The notes under the pieces are model-generated. The model saw only the letters and a program-made list of their open reading frames with translations. It was not told the DNA's origin and did not search any database. 64,000 nucleotides of DNA, taken from NCBI RefSeq assembly GCF_014647855.1, contig NZ_BMPZ01000010.1, positions 62,001 through 126,000 on the forward strand, in the 5' to 3' direction. Shown one piece after another: positions 53,896-62,887 of the stretch (positions are counted from its first letter, which is position 1; each line of letters begins with the position of its first letter). Both the position numbers and the translations under genes were made by a program. The stretch is from Shewanella gelidii (GTDB lineage: Bacteria; Pseudomonadota; Gammaproteobacteria; Enterobacterales; Shewanellaceae).

Positions 53896-55043
53896 TAAAC
53901 CGTATTCTAACCATGGTTCGTAAAGAGCTCATCGATGCCGCCCGCGATAAACGCTCCGTGATGGCTGGACTCTATTACGCCATAGGCACGCCATTGATGA
54001 TGTGCGGCATGTTTATGATGCTCATTAGCCAATTAACCAGCCCCGATGATCTCAATATTCATATCCAAAATCCGGACAAAGCCCCGGATTTAGTGAAGTT
54101 TCTAGCAAGTAGTGGGATTAACAACGGCGCAAGCTCCGAAACTCCGGGCTTAAAAGTCAAAGAGATATATTTGACGATTGCGGATGACTACCCCGAGCAA
54201 ATGGCGAAGGGGTTGCGTGCCGAAGTAACGTTGGTGGCCGACAATTCCAATGAAAAATTACAAAAATCGATCAGCCGCCTCAAAAAGCAATTGCAAGCCT
54301 ACGCCAGTGAAATGGGCAGTTTGCGTCTCATTGCTCGAGGAATTGACCCTCGTGTGGTTCAACCTCTCAAAGTGGTTGTCGAAGATCAAGCAACTGCCGA
54401 CTCGAAAGGTGGCATTATCTTAGGATTTGCTATTTTCACCATGATCTACGCTGTATTCATCTCGGGTATGAACTTAGCAATTGATACGAGCGCCGGTGAG
54501 CGAGAGCGCAACTCCTTAGCCTTACTGCTCAGCCACCCTATCAGTACTTGGCAGTTGGTTATGTCTAAGATTATTAGCGTGACCATTTTTGCCATGCTCG
54601 GGCTTGCGCTGATCCTAATCGTTTCTAAAATTGCGTATGCCTTTGTCCCGTGGCAAGAGCTTGGGTTTGCTGTCAATATCAACCCTAGCTTTATGCTGGT
54701 GATGCTCGCCGTAGGCTTCCCCGTCGCCATCATGGCCGCGGCAACACAATTGTTCGTTTCATTTATGGCCAAGAGTTTTAAAGAAGCACAATCTTATCTC
54801 ACTATCGTTTTGCTGCTCCCTGCTGCACTCGCATTAGCAGCCAGTTACGACATTGCACCGGACACATTGCAATGGCTACCCGTATCTGGCCAGCAACAAG
54901 CGTTAATGGCCTATGTGAAAGGAAGAGAGATTCCACTTGTGCAATTAGCAGTGTCGTCGCTGGCGACATTGGGTATCGCGCTTGCTTTAACCTTTGGGCT
55001 AGAACGCTCCTTGAAAAGTGAGAAAATTGTATTTGGCCTGTAA
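53892..55043 (+). CDS. natB: NatB-type ABC permease
   Basis: A 383-residue ABC-2 permease. One helix lies near residues 22-45, then a long extracytoplasmic domain (about 50-170) containing EIYLTIADDYPEQMAKGLRA. Five or six helices follow from about 175 to 375, the typical plan of NatB. The phrase SAGERERNSLALLLSHPIS near 200 is conserved in this family. Its start overlaps natA by 4 bases. The transported substrate (Na+ or other) is not shown by the sequence. Confidence 0.87.
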   Translation: MINRILTMVRKELIDAARDKRSVMAGLYYAIGTPLMMCGMFMMLISQLTSPDDLNIHIQNPDKAPDLVKFLASSGINNGASSETPGLKVKEIYLTIADDYPEQMAKGLRAEVTLVADNSNEKLQKSISRLKKQLQAYASEMGSLRLIARGIDPRVVQPLKVVVEDQATADSKGGIILGFAIFTMIYAVFISGMNLAIDTSAGERERNSLALLLSHPISTWQLVMSKIISVTIFAMLGLALILIVSKIAYAFVPWQELGFAVNINPSFMLVMLAVGFPVAIMAAATQLFVSFMAKSFKEAQSYLTIVLLLPAALALAASYDIAPDTLQWLPVSGQQQALMAYVKGREIPLVQLAVSSLATLGIALALTFGLERSLKSEKIVFGL

Positions 55044-55126
55044 CCCGCGTGTATGCGTCACTTGGCTTTATTGTGCCAAGTGACACGCGACATCTCTAAC
55101 GACTTAAATCTCTGCAGGAGTTACTT

Positions 55127-55363
55127 ATGGAAAATGATTACGTTATTTTTGCCCTTGTCGTGCTGTTGGTCATTGGCAGTACAGCAACAGAACTTTTTAA
55201 GTCGTATCTTAAAACAAAAGCACAAACTCGGAACAAGGATAACGACTCTGCTGTTGCCGAGCTGAAACAGGAAAACAACCAACTGCGGGAAAGAATACAG
55301 GTACTTGAAAAAATAGTGACCGAGGATAGCCACCAGCTCAAAACAGAAATTAACCGCTTATAG
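55127..55363 (+). CDS. Small membrane-anchored coiled-coil protein
   Basis: A 78-residue protein with one N-terminal transmembrane helix (VIFALVVLLVIGSTA, residues 6-20). A charged linker follows, then a heptad-rich region LKQENNQLRERIQVLEKIV near 45-63. The last part resembles the C-terminal coil of PspB, but no phage-shock gene is near and the N-terminus differs. GGAG seven bases before the ATG supports expression. It lies 84 bases after natB on the same strand and ends in a strong terminator, so it probably closes the hydrolase-natAB operon. Function unknown. Confidence 0.7.
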   Translation: MENDYVIFALVVLLVIGSTATELFKSYLKTKAQTRNKDNDSAVAELKQENNQLRERIQVLEKIVTEDSHQLKTEINRL

Positions 55364-55392
55364 CTTCGGTTTCTTCTTAGGTGAAGACAAAA

Positions 55393-55425
55393 AGGCCTAA
55401 AGCGATCAGTCGATGCTTTAGGCCT
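55393..55425 (+). terminator. Terminator of the hydrolase-natAB operon
   Basis: AGGCCTAAAGC and GCTTTAGGCCT form an 11-base perfect stem around an 11-base loop, followed by CTTTT. An A-run on the left side could make it bidirectional with the mogA gene. Confidence 0.85.
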
Positions 55426-55508
55426 CTTTTGATGATGCTCAAGAGAACAATCCATGAAGTTCACGACCTCTTCGTGTCACCCACACTATCGAACCCCTTG
55501 CTGAGGAA

Positions 55509-56042
55509 CTATTTTTGTTTCGGGCGAAACGGCTTTATGACCGCTTCATCACACTCAAGAAATGGACCATCCATTAAATCGATACAATAAGGAATCGCAG
55601 GGAAAACCGCATCGAGACATTCTCGGATCGACTTCGGTTTTCCAGGGAGGTTCACAATTAAGGAGTCACCACGTAGGCCTGCGGTTTGCCGCGACAAAAT
55701 CGCAGTTGGTACAAACTTCAGCGACTCTGCGCGCATCAACTCACCAAAGCCAGGCATCATGCGGTCACACACGGCCTCTGTTGCCTCTGGCGTCACGTCG
55801 CGCTTGGCTGGTCCGGTGCCGCCCGTCGTTACAATCAGGCTGCAATCTTGCTCATCGGCCATTTTTATCAGCGTCGCTTCAATCACATCCTGCTCATCAG
55901 GGATCACCTCATACACAGGTTCCCATGGCGAGGTTAAATATTCATTGAGCACTTCAATAATGGCTTTACCAGAAATATCTTCATAAACCCCGGCACTGGC
56001 GCGATCGCTTACTGTCACGATTCCGATTTTGGCTGTCGTCAT
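55509..56042 (-). CDS. mogA: MogA, molybdopterin adenylyltransferase
   Basis: MogA adenylates molybdopterin so that MoeA can insert molybdate. The 177-residue protein has the MoCF-domain motifs VSDRASAGVYEDISG near 11-25, TTGGTGPAKRDVTPEA near 71-86 and VNLPGKPKSIRECLDAVFPA near 131. The acidic C-terminus and size match E. coli MogA more than MoaB (which is oligomerised differently). The start is ATG at 56042. No other cofactor gene is adjacent. The product is needed by the formate dehydrogenase encoded 45 kb away if that enzyme uses molybdenum. Confidence 0.92.
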   Translation of the reverse strand: MTTAKIGIVTVSDRASAGVYEDISGKAIIEVLNEYLTSPWEPVYEVIPDEQDVIEATLIKMADEQDCSLIVTTGGTGPAKRDVTPEATEAVCDRMMPGFGELMRAESLKFVPTAILSRQTAGLRGDSLIVNLPGKPKSIRECLDAVFPAIPYCIDLMDGPFLECDEAVIKPFRPKQK

Positions 56043-56186
56043 GGTCTTGCATTACCTAAATTAGTTGTGAAACACGTATTTCATAGAATGGTTTGCAAAT
56101 TTAGCAAACATCCAGATAGGACACAAAGGCTTCTTGTTCACAGCGCATAGCCTTCAGGAAGTATCGACTTTCATTGGGTACAAAAA

Positions 56187-56205
56187 AGGGTGCCTACTGC
56201 ACCCT
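56187..56205 (-). terminator. Terminator of the TetR regulator gene
   Basis: AGGGTGC-CTACT-GCACCCT has a seven-base perfect stem. On the minus strand it is followed by a T-run (A-run at 56182-56187). Confidence 0.8.
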
Positions 56206-56235
56206 AATTCGACATCAAATCAATACAATTGCGAA

Positions 56236-56853
56236 TTAATTCAAGCAGCGTGCAATGACACTGTCAGCAATAAGTTCAGCGGCTCGCTTTAACTCTTCGC
56301 GGCTAAGTCCTTCCGTCGCTTGTATCGACATACCATTAAAAAACGTGCCCATAATGTTACTGATGTCGATTGGCTCAACTCCGGCGGCAAGCTCGCCATT
56401 GGCTTTTGCTTGCTCAAAGCGGCCAAGAAAATAAGAAAAATGCTTTTCTTTGTGGGCATTGAGTGCGGTTTTTATCGACTCACTCGCTTCACTGCAAGAA
56501 AGTGTGCTTTTAATTAAGGCACATCCTTGCGGGTGACTACAATCGGTTAACTGCTCCGCACCACCCACCAAAAGCTTGCGAATAAAATCAGCGGTCGATT
56601 CCAGCTGAATCGCTTGATGAAATAAAGAGTCCGGACGGTTTTCGTAAAGCTCAATGGCCTTAATAAAAAGCTGCTCTTTATTACCAAAGGCCGCATACAA
56701 ACTTGGCTTTTTAATCCCCATGGCTTCGGTAAGGTCGACCAATGAAGTTCCTTCATAGCCGTTGCGCCAAAACACCTCTAGTGCTTGCTCAAGAGCAAGA
56801 TCGATATCAAATCCTCGCGGACGACCGACACAAGCGGGTTTTGTTGCTGTCAT
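56236..56853 (-). CDS. TetR/AcrR-family repressor beside an RND efflux operon
   Basis: A 205-residue regulator. The helix-turn-helix lies at about residues 13-58 (RGFDIDLALEQALEVFWRNG, TSLVDLTEAMGIKKPSLYAA), followed by the all-helical ligand domain. HPQGCALIKS near 105 and a cysteine in STLSCSEAS nearby are typical of the group with HTH-GFD starts. It is divergent from the RND genes, whose promoter carries near-palindromic sites, so repression of the pump is likely. Inducer unknown. Confidence 0.9.
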   Translation of the reverse strand: MTATKPACVGRPRGFDIDLALEQALEVFWRNGYEGTSLVDLTEAMGIKKPSLYAAFGNKEQLFIKAIELYENRPDSLFHQAIQLESTADFIRKLLVGGAEQLTDCSHPQGCALIKSTLSCSEASESIKTALNAHKEKHFSYFLGRFEQAKANGELAAGVEPIDISNIMGTFFNGMSIQATEGLSREELKRAAELIADSVIARCLN

Positions 56854-57354
56854 GATGAACTCCTTTATTTATATCTCTTTCTTACCTTGCCCGGCCAACT
56901 ACCAAGGCAAACGCACCTAATTTCACGTGCTGTTTTTATCAATTACAGACCATGTGATTAAAACTATACCTTAATGACAGCCTGCATTCCTGAATCTGCT
57001 AACACAATATTAACATAACTTAGTGACATCTCTGAGCATGCATAAAAATCGCTCAACATTAGCAAAATACATGTGCCGAACACTATACCCTAAATCTCAA
57101 TGAAGCTTGCAGGCTAGTAACACTAACTTCAACTTCACTTGAGTAGAAGATGCCTATTTGCCCCACTTATTCGAGCATGGTGAAGGATTTTCATGTTCAC
57201 CAGGATTTAATACTCTTCGGTACAAAATATATTGACAAGATAAATTTCTTGTATATATTACCGCTCAGTACAAAATATTTTATACCAATCGGAATAAATT
57301 AACTACTGCTGATTTTCACAGCATCCAATTGGCGATACCAGATAGGAGCGGGAC
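56854..57354. other. Divergent control region of the TetR and RND genes
   Basis: These 501 bases contain no supported gene. The part next to the RND genes (57210-57300) is AT-rich and holds a promoter and symmetric sites. The part next to tetR should hold that gene's promoter, but I could not single out a clear one. Confidence 0.5.
57221..57278 (+). promoter_or_regulatory. Promoter and probable TetR operator of the RND operon
   Basis: A consensus -35 TTGACA at 57232-57237 and a -10 TATATT at 57254-57259 are spaced by 16 bases. Between them ACAAGA (57235-57240) and TCTTGT (57247-57252) form a dyad with six bases spacer. TACAAAATAT occurs twice, at 57221-57230 and 57269-57278, flanking the core. 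These are candidate sites for the adjacent TetR repressor. Confidence 0.65.
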
Positions 57355-58590
57355 ATGAACTTAAAGCAATCACTAAAAGCGCTTACCATTGGCATTTCTG
57401 CCGTATTGGTTAGTGCTTGCCAACCCGAGGCATCTCCGCAAGCAGCAGCGCCCGCAGCCCCACAGGTCAATGTCGCCCAAGTGATTCATGAGCAAATTAC
57501 CGAATGGGACGAGTTTACAGGCCGCTTGCAAGCACCAGAGCAAGTCACACTGATCCCGCGGGTTTCTGGATATATTGATAAAGTTCACTTTCAAGAAGGT
57601 GCAGCTGTAACGCAAGGAGATGTGCTATTTGAAATTGATGGCAAGGTATTTAGCGCTGAAGTCAGTCGACTTGAAGCTGAGCTGACCAGTGCCCAATCAG
57701 CGCAACACCTCGCAAAAAACGATTTTTCCCGTGCTAACAAGCTGTTCAAGCAAAAAGCGGTTTCAGAAGAACTTATCGATACCCGCAGAGCCAATATGCA
57801 TCAAGCGGCAGCAGCTGTAGCGTCGGTCGAAGCGGCGCTCACCCAGTCTAAGCTTAATTTGGCTTATACCCAAGTTACAGCGCCCATAAGCGGCCGAGTC
57901 TCCTATGCTGAAGCCACGGCGGGCAACTATGTTACCGCAGGCCAAACCGTGCTGACCAATATCGTCTCCACCAGCCATATGTATGCTTACTTTGATGTGG
58001 ATGAGCAAACCTATCTGAAATATGCCCGCCTAACAGCACAAGACAAACGCCAAGATCCGCGCTCAGGTGAAAACCCAGTATTAATGGCACTAGCGAACGA
58101 AGCAAAGTTCCACCACCAGGGCACCATCGATTTTGTCGATAACAAAATTGATCAACGCACTGGCACCATTCGTGTTCGCGCTAAGTTTGCCAACGACCAA
58201 GGCCAGCTCATCCCTGGCTTGTTTGCTCGCTTACGCATCGCAGGTAGCAGTGCTTACCAAGGAATATTAGTTGACGACAAAGCCATCGGGACTGATCTCA
58301 ATAACAAATTTGTATTGGTGGTAAAAGATGACAATAGCCTTGAATATCGAGGCGTGCAACTCGGCGAAAAGCTACATGGCATGCGCATCATTACCTCAGG
58401 CCTTAAGTCAGGAGAAACCATCGTCGTCAACAGCCTGCAAAGAGTTCGCCCGAATATGACCATTGAGCCCATGCCAACGCCAATGGCAAATGCGCAGCAA
58501 CTTGAAGCAATCAAACAGGCTAAAGCCATCTTTAATCAAGCACCGCTAACGGCCAGTACGGCAGAGCAAGCTGCAGCCTCTCAAGGTTAA
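57355..58590 (+). CDS. RND efflux periplasmic adaptor, lipoprotein (AcrA/MexA type)
   Basis: A 411-residue membrane fusion protein. The lipoprotein signal has the lipobox LVSAC with Cys at residue 22. The barrel-sandwich hybrid is visible in FTGRLQAPEQVTLIPRVSGY (48-67) and APISGRVSYAEATAGNYV near 178. Between these lies the helical hairpin (about 100-165), and after them the beta-barrel and membrane-proximal parts. It links the inner-membrane pump to an outer-membrane channel. It lies 19 bases upstream of the pump gene. Regulation is likely by the divergent TetR protein. No channel gene (oprM or tolC) is present. Confidence 0.93.
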   Translation: MNLKQSLKALTIGISAVLVSACQPEASPQAAAPAAPQVNVAQVIHEQITEWDEFTGRLQAPEQVTLIPRVSGYIDKVHFQEGAAVTQGDVLFEIDGKVFSAEVSRLEAELTSAQSAQHLAKNDFSRANKLFKQKAVSEELIDTRRANMHQAAAAVASVEAALTQSKLNLAYTQVTAPISGRVSYAEATAGNYVTAGQTVLTNIVSTSHMYAYFDVDEQTYLKYARLTAQDKRQDPRSGENPVLMALANEAKFHHQGTIDFVDNKIDQRTGTIRVRAKFANDQGQLIPGLFARLRIAGSSAYQGILVDDKAIGTDLNNKFVLVVKDDNSLEYRGVQLGEKLHGMRIITSGLKSGETIVVNSLQRVRPNMTIEPMPTPMANAQQLEAIKQAKAIFNQAPLTASTAEQAAASQG

Positions 58591-58609
58591 GCAGTAAGGA
58601 ACCCAGACT

Positions 58610-61600
58610 ATGTTTTCCCAGTTTTTTATTAAGCGGCCAATTTTCGCAACGGTATTGTCGCTACTATTTCTGATTGCAGGTGCAATTGCGGTATTTCAGC
58701 TACCCATCACTGAATATCCGGAAGTCGCACCACCAACAGTAGTGGTCACCGCGAACTATCCAGGAGCCAACCCAAAAGTTATTGCAGCAACGGTGGCTTC
58801 GCCATTAGAGCAAGAGATCAACGGTGTCGAGGACATGTTATATATGTCTTCACAATCGACCGCTGATGGTCGCATGACACTCACCATCACCTTTGCCATT
58901 GGCACCGATGTAGACAAGGCACAATCTCAGGTACAAAGCCGCGTTGACCGCGCTATGCCGCGTCTGCCACAGGAAGTTCAGCGCCTCGGGGTGGTCACTG
59001 AAAAGTCTTCGCCCGATCTCACCATGGTGGTGCACCTTACCTCACCCGATGATCGCTATGACATGCTTTACCTATCGAACTATGCTGCACTAAATATTAA
59101 GGACGAACTTGCCCGCATCCAAGGTGTTGGTGCTGTACGTACCTTTGGTGCTGGCGAATATAGCCTGCGTATTTGGCTCGACCCCAATAAAGTTGCAGCC
59201 CGTCAGCTATCTCCAGCTGATATTGTTGCTGCAGTGCGCGAGCAAAACCAGCAAGCCGCTGCAGGTAGCCTTGGTGCACAACCCAGCGGTGAGTCTGACT
59301 TTCAACTGCTGATCAATGTCAAAGGCCGCCTAAGCGAGCTGGAAGAGTTTGAAGACATCATTATTAAAGTCGGTGAGCAAGGTGAAGTGGTTCACCTTAA
59401 AGATGTAGCTCGCGTTGAACTCGGCGCGTCGACCTATGCATTACGCTCTAAGTTAGATAACCGTGATGCTGTTGCTATCCCGGTATTCCAAGCTTCTGGC
59501 TCAAACGCGATTCAAATTTCCGATGATGTGCGCGCTAAAATGAAAGAGCTATCAAAAGCCTTTCCTGACGGTCTCTCCTACGACATTGTTTACGATCCAA
59601 CTGTTTTCGTACGTGGCTCGATTGAAGCAGTGGTTAAAACCCTATTAGAAGCAGTATTGCTTGTTGTTATCGTGGTGGTGCTCTTCCTGCAAACTTGGCG
59701 TGCATCGATTATTCCTTTAGTTGCTGTCCCTGTATCTTTGATTGGTACATTCGCCTTTATGCACTTGATGGGCTTCTCGCTCAACGCTCTGTCTCTGTTT
59801 GGTTTAGTACTTGCCATTGGTATCGTCGTGGATGACGCCATTGTGGTGGTTGAAAATGTCGAACGTAATCTTGCAGACGGCCTAACCCCCATGGCGGCAA
59901 CTCAAAAAGCCATGCTCGAAGTAACTGGTCCCATTGTCGCAACCACCTTAGTGCTAGCAGCGGTATTCATTCCGACCGCATTTATGACGGGTCTAACGGG
60001 TCAATTTTATAAGCAGTTTGCCCTCACCATTACTATTTCAACCTTTATTTCAGCGATTAACTCATTGACCTTGAGCCCCGCCTTATCGGCACTTTTACTG
60101 AAAGGGCATCATGAACCCAAAGACGAGTTAACCAAACTGATCGATAAAGTATTTGGTACCTGGTTATTCCAACCTTTTAACCGCCTGTTTGCTAAAGCAT
60201 CCAATGGCTATGGCTGGATGGTAAAGAAAGTCATTCGTTTCGGTGCAATTGTAGGCGTAATCTATATCGGTCTCGTTGCCTTAACTGGTGTGCAATTTAG
60301 CCAAACGCCAACAGGTTATATTCCAGGACAAGACAAACAGTACCTGATTGCCTTTACCCAGCTACCAGATGCTGCCTCTCTCGATCGCACCGAGGCTGTA
60401 GTGAATCAAATGTCAGCCATCGCGCTGGAGCAACCCGGTGTGCTGCATGCCGTAGCTTTCCCCGGCCTGAGTATTAACGGATTCACCAACAGCACCAACT
60501 CCGGCATCATGTTTGCCTCGCTCGATAAGTTTGAAAATAGACAGTCTCCAGAGTTATCAGCGCAAGCCATTGCGGGCGCCCTCAACCAAAAATTTGCAGG
60601 CATTCAAGACGCCTTCATTGCCATCTTCCCGCCGCCACCTGTGCAAGGTCTTGGTACCATTGGCGGGTTCCGTCTTCAAATTCAAGACAGAGCCAATCAT
60701 GGATACGAAGCCTTGTATCAGGTGACCCAACAAGTGATGTTCAAGGCCTGGCAAGACCCTCGCCTAGCCGGTGTGTTCTCTAGCTACCAGGTCAATGTTC
60801 CTCAGTTAGAGCTTGATGTTGACCGCACCAAGGCCAAGCAGCAGTCAGTGTCTTTGGATCAAGTGTTCCAAACCTTGCAAACCTATATGGGTTCAACCTA
60901 CGTCAACGACTTCAACCGCTTTGGCCGCACCTATCAGGTGAACATGCAAGCTGATGAAGCCTTCCGCCAAACACCAGGGCAAATTAGCCAACTAAAAGTG
61001 CCGAATCAGCAGGGCGACATGATCCCGCTGGGATCTTTTATCACCATCGAGCAAGCATCAGGGCCTGATCGCGTGATGCACTACAACGGCTTTACCACGG
61101 CGGAAATTAACGGTAGCCCAGGCGCTGGCTTTAGTAGCGGTGAAGCCCAGGCAGCAATTGAGCAAATCTTGGCAGAAACCCTGCCCAATGGCATGACTTA
61201 CGAGTGGACCGATTTAACCTATCAGCAAATTTTGGCTGGAAACACAGGCCTATTGGTGTTCCCACTGGTGATCCTATTGGTATTTATGGTACTGGCTGCG
61301 CAGTACGAGAGCTTGAGCTTACCGCTAGCGATTATCTTGATTATCCCGATGACGCTTTTGTCAGCACTGAGCGGCGTGATTCTCTATGGCGGAGATAACA
61401 ATATTTTCACCCAGATTGGCTTAATTGTATTAGTAGGACTGGCAACGAAGAACGCAATTCTTATCGTCGAGTTTGCCAAAGAAGAGCAAGATCAAGGCGC
61501 CAGCCCGATGGACGCCATTTTAGAAGCAGCACGCTTGCGTTTACGTCCAATTTTGATGACCTCTATTGCCTTTATTATGGGAGTCGTACCTATGGTGTTC

Positions 61601-61798
61601 TCCACTGGCGCGGGCTCAGAAATGCGTCAAGCCATTGGTGTCGCGGTATTCTCAGGCATGATCGGTGTGACCATCTTTGGCCTGATATTAACGCCACTGT
61701 TCTACTACGCCCTCGCCAAGCGTGGTAAGGGAAAAGTCGTGCCCCATCGCGACCGTAAAAACGAAGTCGCACAAACTGCGCCAGCTCGTGTTGCTTAG
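58610..61798 (+). CDS. RND multidrug efflux pump of the HAE1 class (AcrB/MexB type)
   Basis: A 1062-residue inner-membrane proton-driven exporter. The start MFSQFFIKRPIFATVLS and the early TEYPEVAPPTVVV are typical. Helices and two large periplasmic loops follow. The proton relay is visible in helix 4, GLVLAIGIVVDDAIVVVEN near 398-416, with the Asp-Asp pair, and the matching Lys in helix 10 appears in GLATKNAILIVEFAKE near 950. Length fits AcrB (1049). It is coupled to the adaptor gene and ends at a strong terminator. Substrate range is not predictable. Confidence 0.95.
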   Translation: MFSQFFIKRPIFATVLSLLFLIAGAIAVFQLPITEYPEVAPPTVVVTANYPGANPKVIAATVASPLEQEINGVEDMLYMSSQSTADGRMTLTITFAIGTDVDKAQSQVQSRVDRAMPRLPQEVQRLGVVTEKSSPDLTMVVHLTSPDDRYDMLYLSNYAALNIKDELARIQGVGAVRTFGAGEYSLRIWLDPNKVAARQLSPADIVAAVREQNQQAAAGSLGAQPSGESDFQLLINVKGRLSELEEFEDIIIKVGEQGEVVHLKDVARVELGASTYALRSKLDNRDAVAIPVFQASGSNAIQISDDVRAKMKELSKAFPDGLSYDIVYDPTVFVRGSIEAVVKTLLEAVLLVVIVVVLFLQTWRASIIPLVAVPVSLIGTFAFMHLMGFSLNALSLFGLVLAIGIVVDDAIVVVENVERNLADGLTPMAATQKAMLEVTGPIVATTLVLAAVFIPTAFMTGLTGQFYKQFALTITISTFISAINSLTLSPALSALLLKGHHEPKDELTKLIDKVFGTWLFQPFNRLFAKASNGYGWMVKKVIRFGAIVGVIYIGLVALTGVQFSQTPTGYIPGQDKQYLIAFTQLPDAASLDRTEAVVNQMSAIALEQPGVLHAVAFPGLSINGFTNSTNSGIMFASLDKFENRQSPELSAQAIAGALNQKFAGIQDAFIAIFPPPPVQGLGTIGGFRLQIQDRANHGYEALYQVTQQVMFKAWQDPRLAGVFSSYQVNVPQLELDVDRTKAKQQSVSLDQVFQTLQTYMGSTYVNDFNRFGRTYQVNMQADEAFRQTPGQISQLKVPNQQGDMIPLGSFITIEQASGPDRVMHYNGFTTAEINGSPGAGFSSGEAQAAIEQILAETLPNGMTYEWTDLTYQQILAGNTGLLVFPLVILLVFMVLAAQYESLSLPLAIILIIPMTLLSALSGVILYGGDNNIFTQIGLIVLVGLATKNAILIVEFAKEEQDQGASPMDAILEAARLRLRPILMTSIAFIMGVVPMVFSTGAGSEMRQAIGVAVFSGMIGVTIFGLILTPLFYYALAKRGKGKVVPHRDRKNEVAQTAPARVA

Positions 61799-61845
61799 TA
61801 AAAGACTCCTTTCATCATTGTCTCCTTTTTAGAGACTTTCGCGAC

Positions 61846-61875
61846 AGGTTGCCCAGATTGGGCAACCTTTTTTTT
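61846..61875 (+). terminator. Terminator of the RND operon
   Basis: AGGTTGCCC-AGATT-GGGCAACCT is a nine-base perfect stem with a run of eight T residues directly after it. Confidence 0.92.
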
Positions 61876-61997
61876 GACTTAAATTTCCTCATAAATTATA
61901 AAAATTTAGCTATGTAGATTCGGGAGCAATTTAGATACATTGCAGTTTATTTCGTCTTTCGAACCAAACTTCATATATTGGATTAATAAATAATGAG

Positions 61998-62615
61998 ATG
62001 GATTTTGTTATTACAACTCTGCTTTGTGTGCACTCTTTCTGCTGCGCAACAATATAGACAAGGGAAATCTGGGGGAGGCTAAAGTCTATCAAGCACTAGC
62101 TACAGCACTGCCAGCAAAGGATTATCAAATTCTGAACAATATAACTTTACCGCTTGAAGATGGTGGCACGACTCAAATTGATCATATCGTTGTGTCAGAG
62201 TTTGGCGTTTTCGTTATCGAAACTAAAAATCTGCAAGGCTGGATTTTTTGGTCATCCTAATCATGCTCAGTGGACGCAAACGATTCACAAATCTCGGTTT
62301 ACATTCCAAAACCCAATTCGACAAAACTACAAGCACGTGCAAACGCTAGCCCGTTTACTTAACTTAGCAAAAAAGCACTTTTTTTCGGTGATCATATTTA
62401 CTAAACAGGGTGAGCTTAAAACTAAGATGCCCACCTTCGTAGGCCATATAGAAACAGCTGTTACCTTCATTCAGTCTCAACAAGCTCCAGTGTTTACGCC
62501 ATTGGAAACGTCTGAGATTGCATCTGCATTTTAAGGCATTAAATTAATCGACTGCGAACTAACCGACATTCGTCACATCGAATACTTACAAGAAATACAT
62601 ACCAAAAAAGATTAA
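61998..62615 (+). pseudogene. Decayed NERD-domain nuclease-like gene with several lesions
   Basis: The three frames together read like one NERD-domain protein. Frame 1 from ATG 61998 gives MDFVITTLLC, a hydrophobic start. After a GTGT repeat near 62025 the sense moves to a second frame with GNLGEAKVYQALATALP and GTTQIDHIVVSEFGVFVIETKNLQG. After a T-tract near 62243-62250 it moves again to FGHPNHAQWTQTIHKSRF and on to ASAF. A stop TAA at 62532 is followed in frame by 26 more coherent codons up to TAA at 62613-62615. NERD domains are found in nuclease-related proteins. At least two frameshifts and one stop make expression of a full protein unlikely, unless these are sequencing errors. Confidence 0.7.
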
Positions 62616-62619
62616 ACAA

Positions 62620-62643
62620 AAAGGCTACCCTTAGGTCGCCTTT
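62620..62643 (-). terminator. Hairpin between the NERD pseudogene and a minus-strand remnant
   Basis: AAAGGC-T-ACC and GGT-C-GCCTTT pair with one mismatch around CTTA. On the minus strand a TTTTT run follows (A-run at 62616-62622), consistent with the end of a minus-strand gene. Confidence 0.6.
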
Positions 62644-62673
62644 GAATATTTGAGCATTAGAATTCGCGCAAAC

Positions 62674-62801
62674 TTAGAAACCAAACTTGCCGTTGCGATT
62701 GGCCCATTTCGCTTCAGCAGGAATATTCTCAATCACAACAAAGCGGAAGCGTCTCGATAGAACGCAGGGTCCGAATTATCATTAATACTCTGATTATCCA
62801 T
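62674..62801 (-). pseudogene. Remnant of a minus-strand gene
   Basis: From ATG at 62801 one frame reads MDNQSINDNSDPAFYRD and stops after 22 codons. In another frame the segment RFRFVVIENIPAEAKWANRN then KFGF ends at TAA 62674-62676, a typical protein-like C-terminus with a terminator shortly after. The two parts suggest one gene damaged by deletion and frameshift. I do not recognise the family. Confidence 0.4.
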
Positions 62802-62887
62802 ATAATAAATCGCCCTTCGACTAGTGTCGTTTTCGCGCCGACTATGCAATGATTAACCTCTATTTATCATTGTAAAAAGCCTTTCGC

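Noticed and set aside
55127-55363. Calling the small coiled-coil protein PspB
   Set aside because: The LRERIQVLE phrase resembles PspB, but the N-terminal part differs and no pspA, pspC or pspF is near.
59590-59892. 100-codon minus-strand frame inside the RND pump gene
   Set aside because: It is antisense to helices 2-4 of the pump and is Thr/Ser-rich without motifs.
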